Assembly (NCBI GenBank): GCA_016929985.1
Contig: JAFGIH010000277.1
Span: 1 to 8,998 of the forward strand
Direction of reading: 5' to 3'
DNA: 8,998 bases
From: Thermoleophilia bacterium
Lineage (GTDB): Bacteria; Actinomycetota; Thermoleophilia; RBG-16-64-13
Below the pieces are notes generated by a model, which worked only from the letters and a program-made list of their open reading frames with translations, was not told the DNA's origin and ran no database searches. Of the stretch, positions 1-5,793 are shown piece by piece. Position 1 is the stretch's first letter, and each line of letters opens with the position of its first letter. The translations under genes and the position numbers were made by a program.

Positions 1-197
1 ATGCGCTGCCCTTGGTACCAGATCTCACCCGAGGTGGGCTTCTTGAGGCCGGAAATGGTCCGCAGCGTGGTGGTCTTCCCGGCGCCGTTGGCCCCCAGAA
101 GCGTCACGATCTCCCCGTCATCCAAGGTGAGAGAGACACCGCGCAGCGCTTCGGCGGAGCCGTAGTGAACCCACAGGTCTTTCACCTCAAGCAGCAT
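1..197 (-). CDS. livF: ABC transporter ATP-binding protein, LivF type (partial, N-terminal 65 residues)
   Basis: This is the N-terminal part of the second ATPase of a HAAT-family (branched-chain amino acid type) importer; the rest lies beyond the left edge. It begins [20 protein letters not shown], and the Walker A motif GANGAGKT is at residues 35-42. The signature motif, Walker B and H-loop are not in the window. The ATG at 197-195 is preceded on the minus strand by GAGG with about 6 nt spacing, so the start is well supported. It overlaps the end of livG by 11 bp, which suggests translational coupling. The family role is ATP hydrolysis at the cytoplasmic face, as a partner of LivG under the LivH/LivM permease pair. 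The LivF name rests on gene order (after livG) and on the typical N-terminus and GANGAGKT. The substrate is not shown. Confidence 0.93.
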   Translation of the reverse strand, partial: MLLEVKDLWVHYGSAEALRGVSLTLDDGEIVTLLGANGAGKTTTLRTISGLKKPTSGEIWYQGQR

Positions 198-957
198 CTG
201 TGTCCTCACCCATATAGGCTTCGATCACCTGCCGGTTCTGCTTGATCTCGGCCGGCAACCCCTCGGCGATCTTCCTTCCGTAGCTGATCACGCTGATCAT
301 GTCGGAGATGTCCATGACCACGCGCATGGAGTGCTCGACCAGCAGGATGGTTATGCCACGATCGCGGATCTTGCGGATGCGTTCCACCATCTCGTTGGAT
401 TCCGTGGGATTCATGCCGGTGACGGGTTCGTCCATCAACAGCAGCACCGGATCGCAGGCGAGGGCGATACTCACGCCCAAGGCCCGTTGATAGCCATGGG
501 GAAGGTTGCCGGCCAGCTCATCCTTCAGTGCGCCGAGACCCATGAAGTCGACTATCTCGAGCGCCTGCTCCGTCGCCTTCTTGTCGGCCTCGCGCGCCCC
601 ACGGGTGTGCAGGAACTCCCTGAGCACTCCCGTGCGGTGGCGCATGTGGAAACCCGTGAGCACGTTGTCGAGCACGGAGTATTCCATGAAGAGGAACGTC
701 TGCTGGAACGACCTGGCGATGCCCTTCTGCGCGATCTTGTGCGGCTCCATGCGAGAGATGTCTTCATCCTTGAAGACGATCTTGCCGCTGGTCGGACTGA
801 GCATGCCGGTGATGAGGTTGAACACGGTGGTCTTGCCGGCGCCGTTCGGCCCTATCAGACTGTGGATCGCTCCTTGCGCCACGCTGAAGTCGAGATCGCT
901 GACGGCCTCGAGCTTCCCGTAGGTCTTCCCCACCTTCTCAAGTGTCAACAGGTTCAT
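187..957 (-). CDS. livG: ABC transporter ATP-binding protein, LivG type
   Basis: A 256-residue ATPase of a HAAT-family importer. Walker A GPNGAGKT is at residues 36-43, the Q-loop at about 84-87 (FQQT), the signature at about 152-158 (LPHGYQR), Walker B with the catalytic Glu at 172-177 (LLLMDE), and the H-loop His at 209 (VEHSM). Length and the long insertion between Q-loop and signature fit LivG. I chose the ATG at 957-955, which gives [14 protein letters not shown]. The reading frame is open for 16 codons further upstream, but that stretch is Ala/Glu-rich and lies inside livM. With this start the gene overlaps livM by 4 bp (ATGA), typical of coupled operon genes. Its own ribosome site is weak. 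The signature has Tyr after the Gly and is followed by ALGVSIAL, where classical LivG proteins have RRLEIARAL. All catalytic residues are present, so it should be active. Confidence 0.95.
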   Translation of the reverse strand: MNLLTLEKVGKTYGKLEAVSDLDFSVAQGAIHSLIGPNGAGKTTVFNLITGMLSPTSGKIVFKDEDISRMEPHKIAQKGIARSFQQTFLFMEYSVLDNVLTGFHMRHRTGVLREFLHTRGAREADKKATEQALEIVDFMGLGALKDELAGNLPHGYQRALGVSIALACDPVLLLMDEPVTGMNPTESNEMVERIRKIRDRGITILLVEHSMRVVMDISDMISVISYGRKIAEGLPAEIKQNRQVIEAYMGEDTDAA

Positions 958-1967
958 GTCTTGCCCCGCCCCAGCAGCTTCCTCAGCCCCGGCAGCCTGC
1001 TCCAATCCACCTTCACGAGCCGCGGCACGGCTTTGCGGTTCACGAGGCCCAACACGCCCCCGGGCAGGAAGATGACCACGAGGATGATCACGACAGCCGT
1101 GATGATCGACTCGTATTCCGAGGCGACCCGCAAGTACTCAGGCACGAAGGCCAGTATCAACGCCCCGATCAAGGGGCCGGCCAGGCTGTAGCCGATGCCC
1201 CCTATCACCACGTACATGATCACGTTGAGCGACTTGTGGAGTCCGAACGTGGCGGGGACGGCCACCAGGGAGAACGCCATGTAGAAACTCCCGGCCAGCG
1301 CCAGGAAGAAGTTGCTGATAAGGACGTTGGCCATCCGGTACCTGACCACGTTGATGCCTACGGAGCTGGCCAGCTTCACGCTCTGCCCTATGGCGTTCCA
1401 CGAACGGCCTATGCGGGAGTGCATCAGGGCCCAGTAGCAGAGCAGGTTGAAGCCGAGAAAGCCGAGACCCAGGTAATACAGCTCGCGCTTGCCGTCGAAC
1501 ACCAGGCTGCCTATCGCGGGCGGCGCGATGACATCCGTGCCGCCCCAGCCTCCGAAGAACTCCACCGAGCCGAAGAGTTGTTGGATGGCCAGCGCGATGA
1601 CCATGCCGAACATGAGGAACACCATCATGCCCCGCGGGATGGCGATTCGGTAGACGATGAAGCCCACCACCATCGCCACGATGCCGGCGATGGGGATGGT
1701 GAGCCAGAACGACATGTCCGCCTTGGTCATCAGGATGGCGGTGGTGTACGCCCCCACCCCCCACCAGGCGGCCGAGTCGAACCTGGGCAGCCCCACCCTG
1801 ATGGTGAAGGCGAACGACAGGCCCAGCATGCCGTAGGTCATGGTGAGGATGAAGAGCTGCAGCGAATACTGACCGATGAGCCAGGGAAGGGCCAACACCA
1901 CCGCGATGACCACGACCAGCAGAGTCTTCTTGGCAATGTCCGACTTGCCCTCCAAGAACTTACTCAC
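954..1967 (-). CDS. livM: Branched-chain amino acid-type ABC transporter permease, LivM
   Basis: A 337-residue inner-membrane permease (BPD_transp_2 family), one half of the LivH/LivM channel. A short polar N-terminus is followed by about eight to ten hydrophobic segments from residue 17 to about 305, then a basic tail (RKAVPRLVKVDWSRLPGLRK). The segment VIGGIGYSLAGPLIGALILA at about residues 253-272 matches the conserved Gly-rich loop that contacts the ATPases in this family. The early TYGMLGLSFAFTIRVGLPRFDSAAWWGVGAY region is typical of LivM, although Arg-Val-Gly replaces the more usual G-x-x-G-x-L-S. The start is GTG at 1967-1965, inside the end of livH (8-bp overlap), without a clear Shine-Dalgarno sequence. 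Translation therefore probably depends on ribosomes finishing livH. The stop overlaps the livG start. Confidence 0.94.
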   Translation of the reverse strand: MSKFLEGKSDIAKKTLLVVVIAVVLALPWLIGQYSLQLFILTMTYGMLGLSFAFTIRVGLPRFDSAAWWGVGAYTTAILMTKADMSFWLTIPIAGIVAMVVGFIVYRIAIPRGMMVFLMFGMVIALAIQQLFGSVEFFGGWGGTDVIAPPAIGSLVFDGKRELYYLGLGFLGFNLLCYWALMHSRIGRSWNAIGQSVKLASSVGINVVRYRMANVLISNFFLALAGSFYMAFSLVAVPATFGLHKSLNVIMYVVIGGIGYSLAGPLIGALILAFVPEYLRVASEYESIITAVVIILVVIFLPGGVLGLVNRKAVPRLVKVDWSRLPGLRKLLGRGKT

Positions 1968-2835
1968 CGGGCACCGGTAGGGGTTTGCCCAGCAGTCCGC
2001 CCGGCCTGAAGAAGATGAGCACGGCCACGAGCACGAATATCACGAGCAGCCCCAGGTGCCCGAAGAAGTGAAAGGCGTAGCTCTCCGCGATGCCCACGAT
2101 GAAGGCCGCCAGAAGAGCGCCCGACATGCTCCCCGTGCCTCCCACCAGCACCACGAGCAGGGCCTTGATGAAGATGGTCGAGCCCATGGTGCCCGACGCG
2201 GCGAGCACCGGCACGACCAGGGCTCCGGCGATGCCGCAGAGCCCGCAGCCCACTGCCATGGTCACCCAGAAGACGCGCTTGGGATTGATGCCTTGAAGGC
2301 TGGCCACATCCCTGTTCTCGGCGGCGGCCAGCATCGAGACCCCGATGCGGGTCTTCATGAAGAGGTGCAGCGCGACCATGACCACCACGGCGCCGGCGAT
2401 CACCACCAGCTTGCCGTTGGGTATCGTGACGCCTCCGAGACTGAGGGTGCCGGGCACCACCGGCGGCAGCACCGCCTCTCGCGAACCGAAGCTCACCATG
2501 GCCGACTGCGCGACGATCGTACCGAACGCCACGGTCACCAGCATAGTGTTGAAGAAGCCCGAACGGGTGGTGAACTGGATCACGCCGAAGTAGAGCGCAG
2601 CGCCGAGCAGAGCCGTCGCCACCAGAGCTATGAGAATGGCGACCGGGTAGGGCAGGCCGAGGTTCGTCACCACGGCGATGGCGATGAACGCGCCCAGCAT
2701 GTAGAACTGGCCCTGGGCGAAGTTGAAGACCTGAATGACGCCCAGTATGAGCGTGAAGCCGGACGCGATGAGGGCGTAGATGCCCCCGATCATGAGTCCG
2801 TTCAGGAATATCTGCAGAAAAAGACCGAGATCCAA
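1960..2835 (-). CDS. livH: Branched-chain amino acid-type ABC transporter permease, LivH
   Basis: A 291-residue permease that pairs with LivM. The N-terminus LNGLMIGGIYALIASGFTLI, followed by GVIQVFNFAQGQFYMLGAF, is the standard LivH opening. The C-terminal half has VVLVGGTGSMSGALLAAFIV, the conserved Gly-rich cytoplasmic loop. It ends with FFRPGGLLGKPLP, close to the family's usual RP-x-GLLG end. About eight hydrophobic segments are visible. The start is TTG at 2835-2833: there is no ATG that would keep the conserved N-terminus, and AGGAGGG lies 7 nt upstream of the TTG. The gene follows livK after an 87-bp gap containing a strong hairpin, and overlaps livM by 8 bp. The non-ATG start may lower permease output relative to the binding protein. 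Confidence 0.95.
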   Translation of the reverse strand: MDLGLFLQIFLNGLMIGGIYALIASGFTLILGVIQVFNFAQGQFYMLGAFIAIAVVTNLGLPYPVAILIALVATALLGAALYFGVIQFTTRSGFFNTMLVTVAFGTIVAQSAMVSFGSREAVLPPVVPGTLSLGGVTIPNGKLVVIAGAVVVMVALHLFMKTRIGVSMLAAAENRDVASLQGINPKRVFWVTMAVGCGLCGIAGALVVPVLAASGTMGSTIFIKALLVVLVGGTGSMSGALLAAFIVGIAESYAFHFFGHLGLLVIFVLVAVLIFFRPGGLLGKPLPVPGE

Positions 2836-2841
2836 GGCCTA

Positions 2842-2848
2842 CCCTCCT
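2842..2848 (-). promoter_or_regulatory. Ribosome binding site that fixes the TTG start of livH
   Basis: On the minus strand AGGAGGG lies 7 nt before TTG at 2835. This near-perfect Shine-Dalgarno sequence at ideal spacing is the main reason to accept the rare TTG start. Confidence 0.8.
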
Positions 2849-2869
2849 CTCCCGGCTACCAAGATGCCG

Positions 2870-2910
2870 GCCCTTCTGAGTGGGACGGGGCTGGTCCCAC
2901 TCAGAAGGGC
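2870..2910 (-). promoter_or_regulatory. Intercistronic hairpin between livK and livH
   Basis: A perfect 17-bp inverted repeat: left arm GCCCTTCTGAGTGGGAC at 2870-2886, 7-nt loop, right arm at 2894-2910. It starts 12 nt after the livK stop codon and ends before the livH ribosome site. Neither side carries a run of T after the stem, so it does not look like a full intrinsic terminator. Similar structures between binding-protein and permease genes are known to protect the upstream mRNA from 3' exonucleases or to cause partial termination, giving more binding protein than permease. That role is inferred here. It could instead be one copy of a dispersed palindromic repeat. Confidence 0.75.
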
Positions 2911-2922
2911 ACGCGTCTGCTC

Positions 2923-4287
2923 CTACAGGTCTGTGAAATCGAAGATGCTCTCCTCGTCCGGGAAGGTGGGTTGACCATTCTCCTCCCAGTACTTCTGGAA
3001 GGGCTCCACCAGGCCCAGCGCCTTGATAGAGACCAGGTACTGGTCTTTCACAGCCACGGTTCTCTTGGCGACCATCTGGCCGTCCACCACTTCGAACATG
3101 TAGTGGCCCGGGGCGGAGTCGACGGTGCTCAGGATGCCTACGTCGGGCCGTGCGAACAACTGCGTGTAGCCGCAGATGGTGTTCACGCCGTGGTCCATGC
3201 TCTTGAGGTACTCGGTGATCACGTCGACATCGGTGCTCTGGGTAGCGTTGACGGCGTCCTCGAACAGGAACCAAGGACCGATCCAGAAGATGCCCTCCTG
3301 GCGGAACTCCCCGTACTCCTGCTGATAGCGGTCGATCAGAGCCAGCATCTCCGGGTCTTTCTGGATGCCCCGCGGATCGTAGTACATGCCCGTCCAGCCC
3401 TCGACGTACTCCTTACCCACCTGGGTGATGATGTTCTCGAGTAGCTGCGGGTCGATGTTGCCCGGATAGATGTACTTGTCGTAGCCGACGTCCTTCAGGG
3501 CCCTGATGATGTTGACCAGGTGGTCGGAGTTGCTGACGTAGGCCAACTCGACGAGGTCAGGATTGACGCTCTTGACTTTGGTCGCCACCGGAGCGAAGTC
3601 GGTGGTGTCGTTGGGGAAGGTGATGGGCTCCAGTTCCTTCAGGCCTGCCAGTTCGCCGGCTTTGGCCCAGTTCGCGTTGCCCACCTGGGCCTGCAGCGTG
3701 TCGGTGTCGACGATGACCCCGGTCTTGGCCCCTTTCTCCACATAGTACTTCTGCATGTTGTAGGCGGCGCCCAACGCGAACGACAGGCACTGAGCCCGGA
3801 TGGTGTACTTGAACTCCGGCTTGAGGGTGTCGGGGCTGAAGTCCACGCCCATCCAAAGGACCTGGTTGGGTTCGGTGATGGTCACGGCGACCGCGGGCAC
3901 GTCGGTCCATGTACCGACGATGTACTTCACACCATCCTGCAGCACGGCCTTCTCGTATGCCGAGCGGGCCTGTGTGGTGTCGGCGATGCCGCAGTCATAG
4001 ACGAGGTATTCGACCTTGTACTTCGTGCCGCCGATGTCCCAGCCGCCGGCCTCGTTCTTGATCTTGGCGAACATGGTCAGCCACTTCTGCATCTCGAGCC
4101 CTTGCGGGGTGCTGAGGGAGACCATCGCCCCGATCTTCAGCGTCTCGGTGGGACCAGCCGTCGCTGTGGTGTCTGTGCCGCCAGCCGCGGTGGTGGTGGT
4201 TGTTTCGTCGTCGCCACACGCCGCGGCAAACACGCTGAGGACGAGCACCAGCGCCAGCATAGCGGCTATCCAGCACTTCCTTCTCAT
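2923..4287 (-). CDS. livK: HAAT-family substrate-binding lipoprotein, LivK type
   Basis: A 454-residue extracytoplasmic binding protein (periplasmic-binding family of Liv/amide type) that delivers solute to LivHMGF. Residues 1-23 are a lipoprotein signal peptide (Arg-Arg-Lys, hydrophobic core, AAAC) with lipidated Cys24, followed by GDDE and a Thr/Ala/Gly-rich linker to about residue 46. The mature domain starts TETLKIGAMVSLSTPQGLEM, the usual first strand and ligand loop of the family. Later segments KTGVIVDTDTLQAQV and VNPDLVELAYVSNSDHLVNI are typical of the second lobe. It is longer than the classical LivK of about 370 residues, partly because of the linker. ATG at 4287 is preferred because GAGGGG ends 7 nt before it; a GTG two codons upstream abuts that site. 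The ligand may be an amino acid, amide or other small acid; the sequence does not decide. Confidence 0.92.
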   Translation of the reverse strand: MRRKCWIAAMLALVLVLSVFAAACGDDETTTTTAAGGTDTTATAGPTETLKIGAMVSLSTPQGLEMQKWLTMFAKIKNEAGGWDIGGTKYKVEYLVYDCGIADTTQARSAYEKAVLQDGVKYIVGTWTDVPAVAVTITEPNQVLWMGVDFSPDTLKPEFKYTIRAQCLSFALGAAYNMQKYYVEKGAKTGVIVDTDTLQAQVGNANWAKAGELAGLKELEPITFPNDTTDFAPVATKVKSVNPDLVELAYVSNSDHLVNIIRALKDVGYDKYIYPGNIDPQLLENIITQVGKEYVEGWTGMYYDPRGIQKDPEMLALIDRYQQEYGEFRQEGIFWIGPWFLFEDAVNATQSTDVDVITEYLKSMDHGVNTICGYTQLFARPDVGILSTVDSAPGHYMFEVVDGQMVAKRTVAVKDQYLVSIKALGLVEPFQKYWEENGQPTFPDEESIFDFTDL

Positions 4288-4404
4288 CGCCACTCCCCTC
4301 TTTTTCTCGTTGTCCCTGGCTGCACCAGGTGTTCCCGAGGCTCACCGGCAGGACGTTCGCGTCCCCCCAACGATGAACGAGGGCCGGGGCTCCGAGATAC
4401 CTCT

Positions 4405-4433
4405 AGCATAAGGCAGAACATCTCGAAGCTGAA
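4405..4433 (-). promoter_or_regulatory. Candidate promoter of the liv operon
   Basis: On the minus strand, TATGCT (4410-4405) could be a -10 box, with TTCAGC (4433-4428) as a weak -35 box at 17-bp spacing. This would give a leader of about 110 nt before livK. The -35 match is poor. An imperfect dyad, GAACATCT (4416-4423) and AGGTGTTC (4433-4440), covers the -35 box and spacer and could be an operator. Confidence 0.35.
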
Positions 4434-4530
4434 GGTGTTCTCAGCCGACACTACCACCGCGAAGCGCGCGTGGTCAAACCCCCAGCAGACCCAGCTTGAT
4501 GCGTATCCCAGCCGCACTGGTCACCCGTGT

Positions 4531-4578
4531 CGGCGCTGACTGACCAGGCGTTTCGGCAGCGACTGACCAGCGTTTTCG
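4531..4578. repeat. Two-copy direct repeat, 23-bp period
   Basis: GACTGACCAG occurs at 4538-4547 and 4561-4570. Each copy is preceded by CGGC plus three bases and followed by a variant of CGTTTCG, so about 25 bp align between 4531-4555 and 4554-4578 with about six mismatches. A partial inverted copy, CTGGTCA, is at 4517-4523. Closely spaced short repeats near a TGT end resemble IS21-family termini, but no transposase is present. They could equally be protein-binding sites. Confidence 0.5.
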
Positions 4579-4714
4579 AGGTGTCTGTTCGCACCGAAGC
4601 CGGCAGCCCCTGGCAGAAACCGACCGGGGAGAGGGCCACTGCCCTCGCGCAGTCGACGAGCCCCGTTGCTTCGGTGTGACGTTTACACGTTGACATTCGC
4701 GGTCCCTGTGTACC

Positions 4715-5359
4715 TCAGGTACCGGATTCCAGTTGAGCCTCCCGATGAGGGATCACGAGTCCGTCCTCCGAAAGCGCCTGTACAATGAGGTCTGTCACCC
4801 AAGCGACCACCTCACCTGCGCGTACGATGTCTATGCGAGGATTCTCGCGGAAGACGCTCCAGACGCGGATGCCGGAAAGATACGGGATGAGCTCAGCCAG
4901 CGTGCTGATGGCCTCGGCGTCGAGATCACCGGCTAACTTGGACAGAATCATCTCGTATTCTGCCGACACTTCCCGGCGGAAAGCAGCGAACTCCTGATCG
5001 ATCAATGGATCGCCCGCGGCATACAGCTTCAGAATCCCTGCGCTGAACTGGGCGCACTCCTCGTAGACTGCGTAGTTGTCGACTGCATTGTGCCCGAGTT
5101 CTGCCACGTCGCGCGGGTGGAACCTGCGTCCCTTCTGCTCCACCTGACTTTCGGCCCATTTCAGGAACTCACGCAGAAGCGTATCGCGGTCCAGGAAGTA
5201 TCGGTAGATCGTCGCGGCGGAGACACCTGAGCGTTTCGCCAGCTCCTGCGTGGTGAAATCCTTCAATCCGCTAGACGCAATGATTTCGGCGAGTGCCTGC
5301 AGGATCAGATCGCGCGTGAGCTCGCGCTGCAGTTCTCTCAGGTTCTTCTGCGTCACCAT
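4715..5359 (-). CDS. TetR/AcrR-family transcriptional regulator
   Basis: A 214-residue one-component repressor type. The N-terminal helix-turn-helix is clear at about residues 36-55 (TTQELAKRSGVSAATIYRYF), the consensus TetR DNA-binding unit, followed by LDRDTLLREFLKWAE. The C-terminal part, about residues 70-210, is helical and variable, as expected for the ligand-binding and dimer domain; its ligand cannot be read. The start is uncertain: ATG at 5359 gives MVTQKNLRELQREL, but GGGAGG lies only 1 nt before it. GTG at 5356, 5368 or 5371 are alternatives, and 5371 would add four residues. The gene is divergent from the TRAP operon and in the same direction as livK, 427 bp upstream of it. Autoregulation and control of dctPQM is the simplest inference. 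Confidence 0.92.
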   Translation of the reverse strand: MVTQKNLRELQRELTRDLILQALAEIIASSGLKDFTTQELAKRSGVSAATIYRYFLDRDTLLREFLKWAESQVEQKGRRFHPRDVAELGHNAVDNYAVYEECAQFSAGILKLYAAGDPLIDQEFAAFRREVSAEYEMILSKLAGDLDAEAISTLAELIPYLSGIRVWSVFRENPRIDIVRAGEVVAWVTDLIVQALSEDGLVIPHREAQLESGT

Positions 5360-5793
5360 GCCTCCCACCACCCAGCATCAGGTTGCCTGTCAATTTCTTA
5401 CTTGAACGTGCCTGTTGCTCTTAGCATATCATTCTGTTACCGTGCAACTGGTCCTCTCGCAATAAGAGACTCTGTATCAGAATACTGGCTTGGATGGGCT
5501 CGACACCCTACGCAAGAGAGGGGGGAAGAGCAGTGACTGATATCCATAAGACCTGCAAAGTGGCGCGCGACCACCGGTGTGTACGTTGGCGTAGAGGGTG
5601 GGGCTACGCGCAGGACTGGGTGACCGTGGAAGTGCGTAAGGGGGTGAGCGGTATGGAGTGACCATGGCCCGGCGATGATGAAGTCGGGACCCACTCGGGG
5701 CTCCTGGTTTTCCATCACGTTCTGGGGCGAGATTCTTTCGTTGATTACTTGAGGGCAACATGCTCTCGGTTATATGAGAAAGGGAGATACCCC
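5360..5793. other. Divergent intergenic region and long TRAP leader
   Basis: These 434 bp separate the divergent TetR and dctP starts. The AT-rich TetR-proximal part is the likely promoter zone. The remaining 350 bp or so is GC-rich and would be an unusually long 5' leader. It contains a hairpin GCGTAG-(9 nt)-CTACGC at 5589-5609, the palindrome CACCGGTG at 5572-5579, and a two-copy GGGTGACCGTGG/GAGTGACCATGG repeat at 5618-5629 and 5656-5667. A 42-codon reading frame from GTG 5533 to TGA 5661 has a purine-rich sequence before it but no recognisable product. No known riboswitch was recognised. Confidence 0.6.
5402..5432 (+). promoter_or_regulatory. Candidate promoter region between the TetR gene and the TRAP operon
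   Basis: The stretch 5391-5440 is clearly AT-richer than its surroundings. On the plus strand TTGAAC (5402-5407) and TATCAT (5427-5432) resemble -35 and -10 boxes, but the spacing is 19 bp. On the minus strand TATGCT (5428-5423) could be a -10 for the TetR gene, though no good -35 is at the right distance. TGCCTGT occurs twice, at 5384-5390 and 5409-5415, and TTGAACG/CGTGCAA (5402-5408, 5441-5447) form an imperfect dyad. These are possible regulator contacts. Confidence 0.3.

Larger units (their letters stand above)
4288..4714. other. Gene-free gap between livK and the TetR gene
   Basis: I see no convincing gene in these 427 bp. The livK-proximal part holds the livK ribosome site and candidate promoter. 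An 8-bp stem with one bulged C lies at 4453-4474 (ACCAC...GTGGT). A two-copy 23-bp repeat lies at 4531-4578. A GC-rich hairpin, GAGGGC-CACT-GCCCTC, lies at 4631-4646, 69 bp past the TetR stop, without a T run on the minus strand; it is at best a weak terminator. At 4674-4695, GTGTGACGTTTACAC is followed by CGTTGACA. The gap separates two operons with different base usage. Confidence 0.7.

Noticed and set aside
331..1191. Long plus-strand reading frame opposite livG and livM
   Set aside because: It is a shadow of the GC-rich minus-strand genes: Arg/His-rich composition, no family features, and the opposite strand encodes clear ATPase motifs.
942..2009. 355-codon plus-strand reading frame opposite livM
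   Set aside because: Very His/Asp/Glu-rich, arising from the reverse complement of hydrophobic codons; livM is unambiguous on the other strand.
2056..3444. 462-codon plus-strand reading frame opposite livH and livK
   Set aside because: Spans two clear minus-strand genes and their spacer, with no recognisable domain.
3520..4539. 339-codon plus-strand reading frame opposite livK
   Set aside because: Antisense shadow of livK running into the noncoding gap; low-complexity and Arg-rich at its end.
4531..4578. CRISPR-like repeat
   Set aside because: Only two imperfect copies with almost no spacer between them, and no cas genes.
4451..4696. 81-codon minus-strand reading frame in the livK-TetR gap
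   Set aside because: No ribosome site or family resemblance, and it crosses the repeat segment; more likely chance.
4710..4722. Palindrome GTACCT-C-AGGTAC at the TetR stop codon
   Set aside because: Short arms with a 1-nt centre and no T run, so it is not a terminator. It could arise by chance.
5437..5718. 93-codon minus-strand reading frame upstream of dctP
   Set aside because: Pro/His/Ser-rich composition, no clear ribosome site, and it overlaps the promoter-leader region of the TRAP operon.
5771..5776. TATATG as a -10 box, with TTGAGG at 5749-5754
   Set aside because: Transcription would begin at or after the dctP ribosome site, leaving no usable leader.
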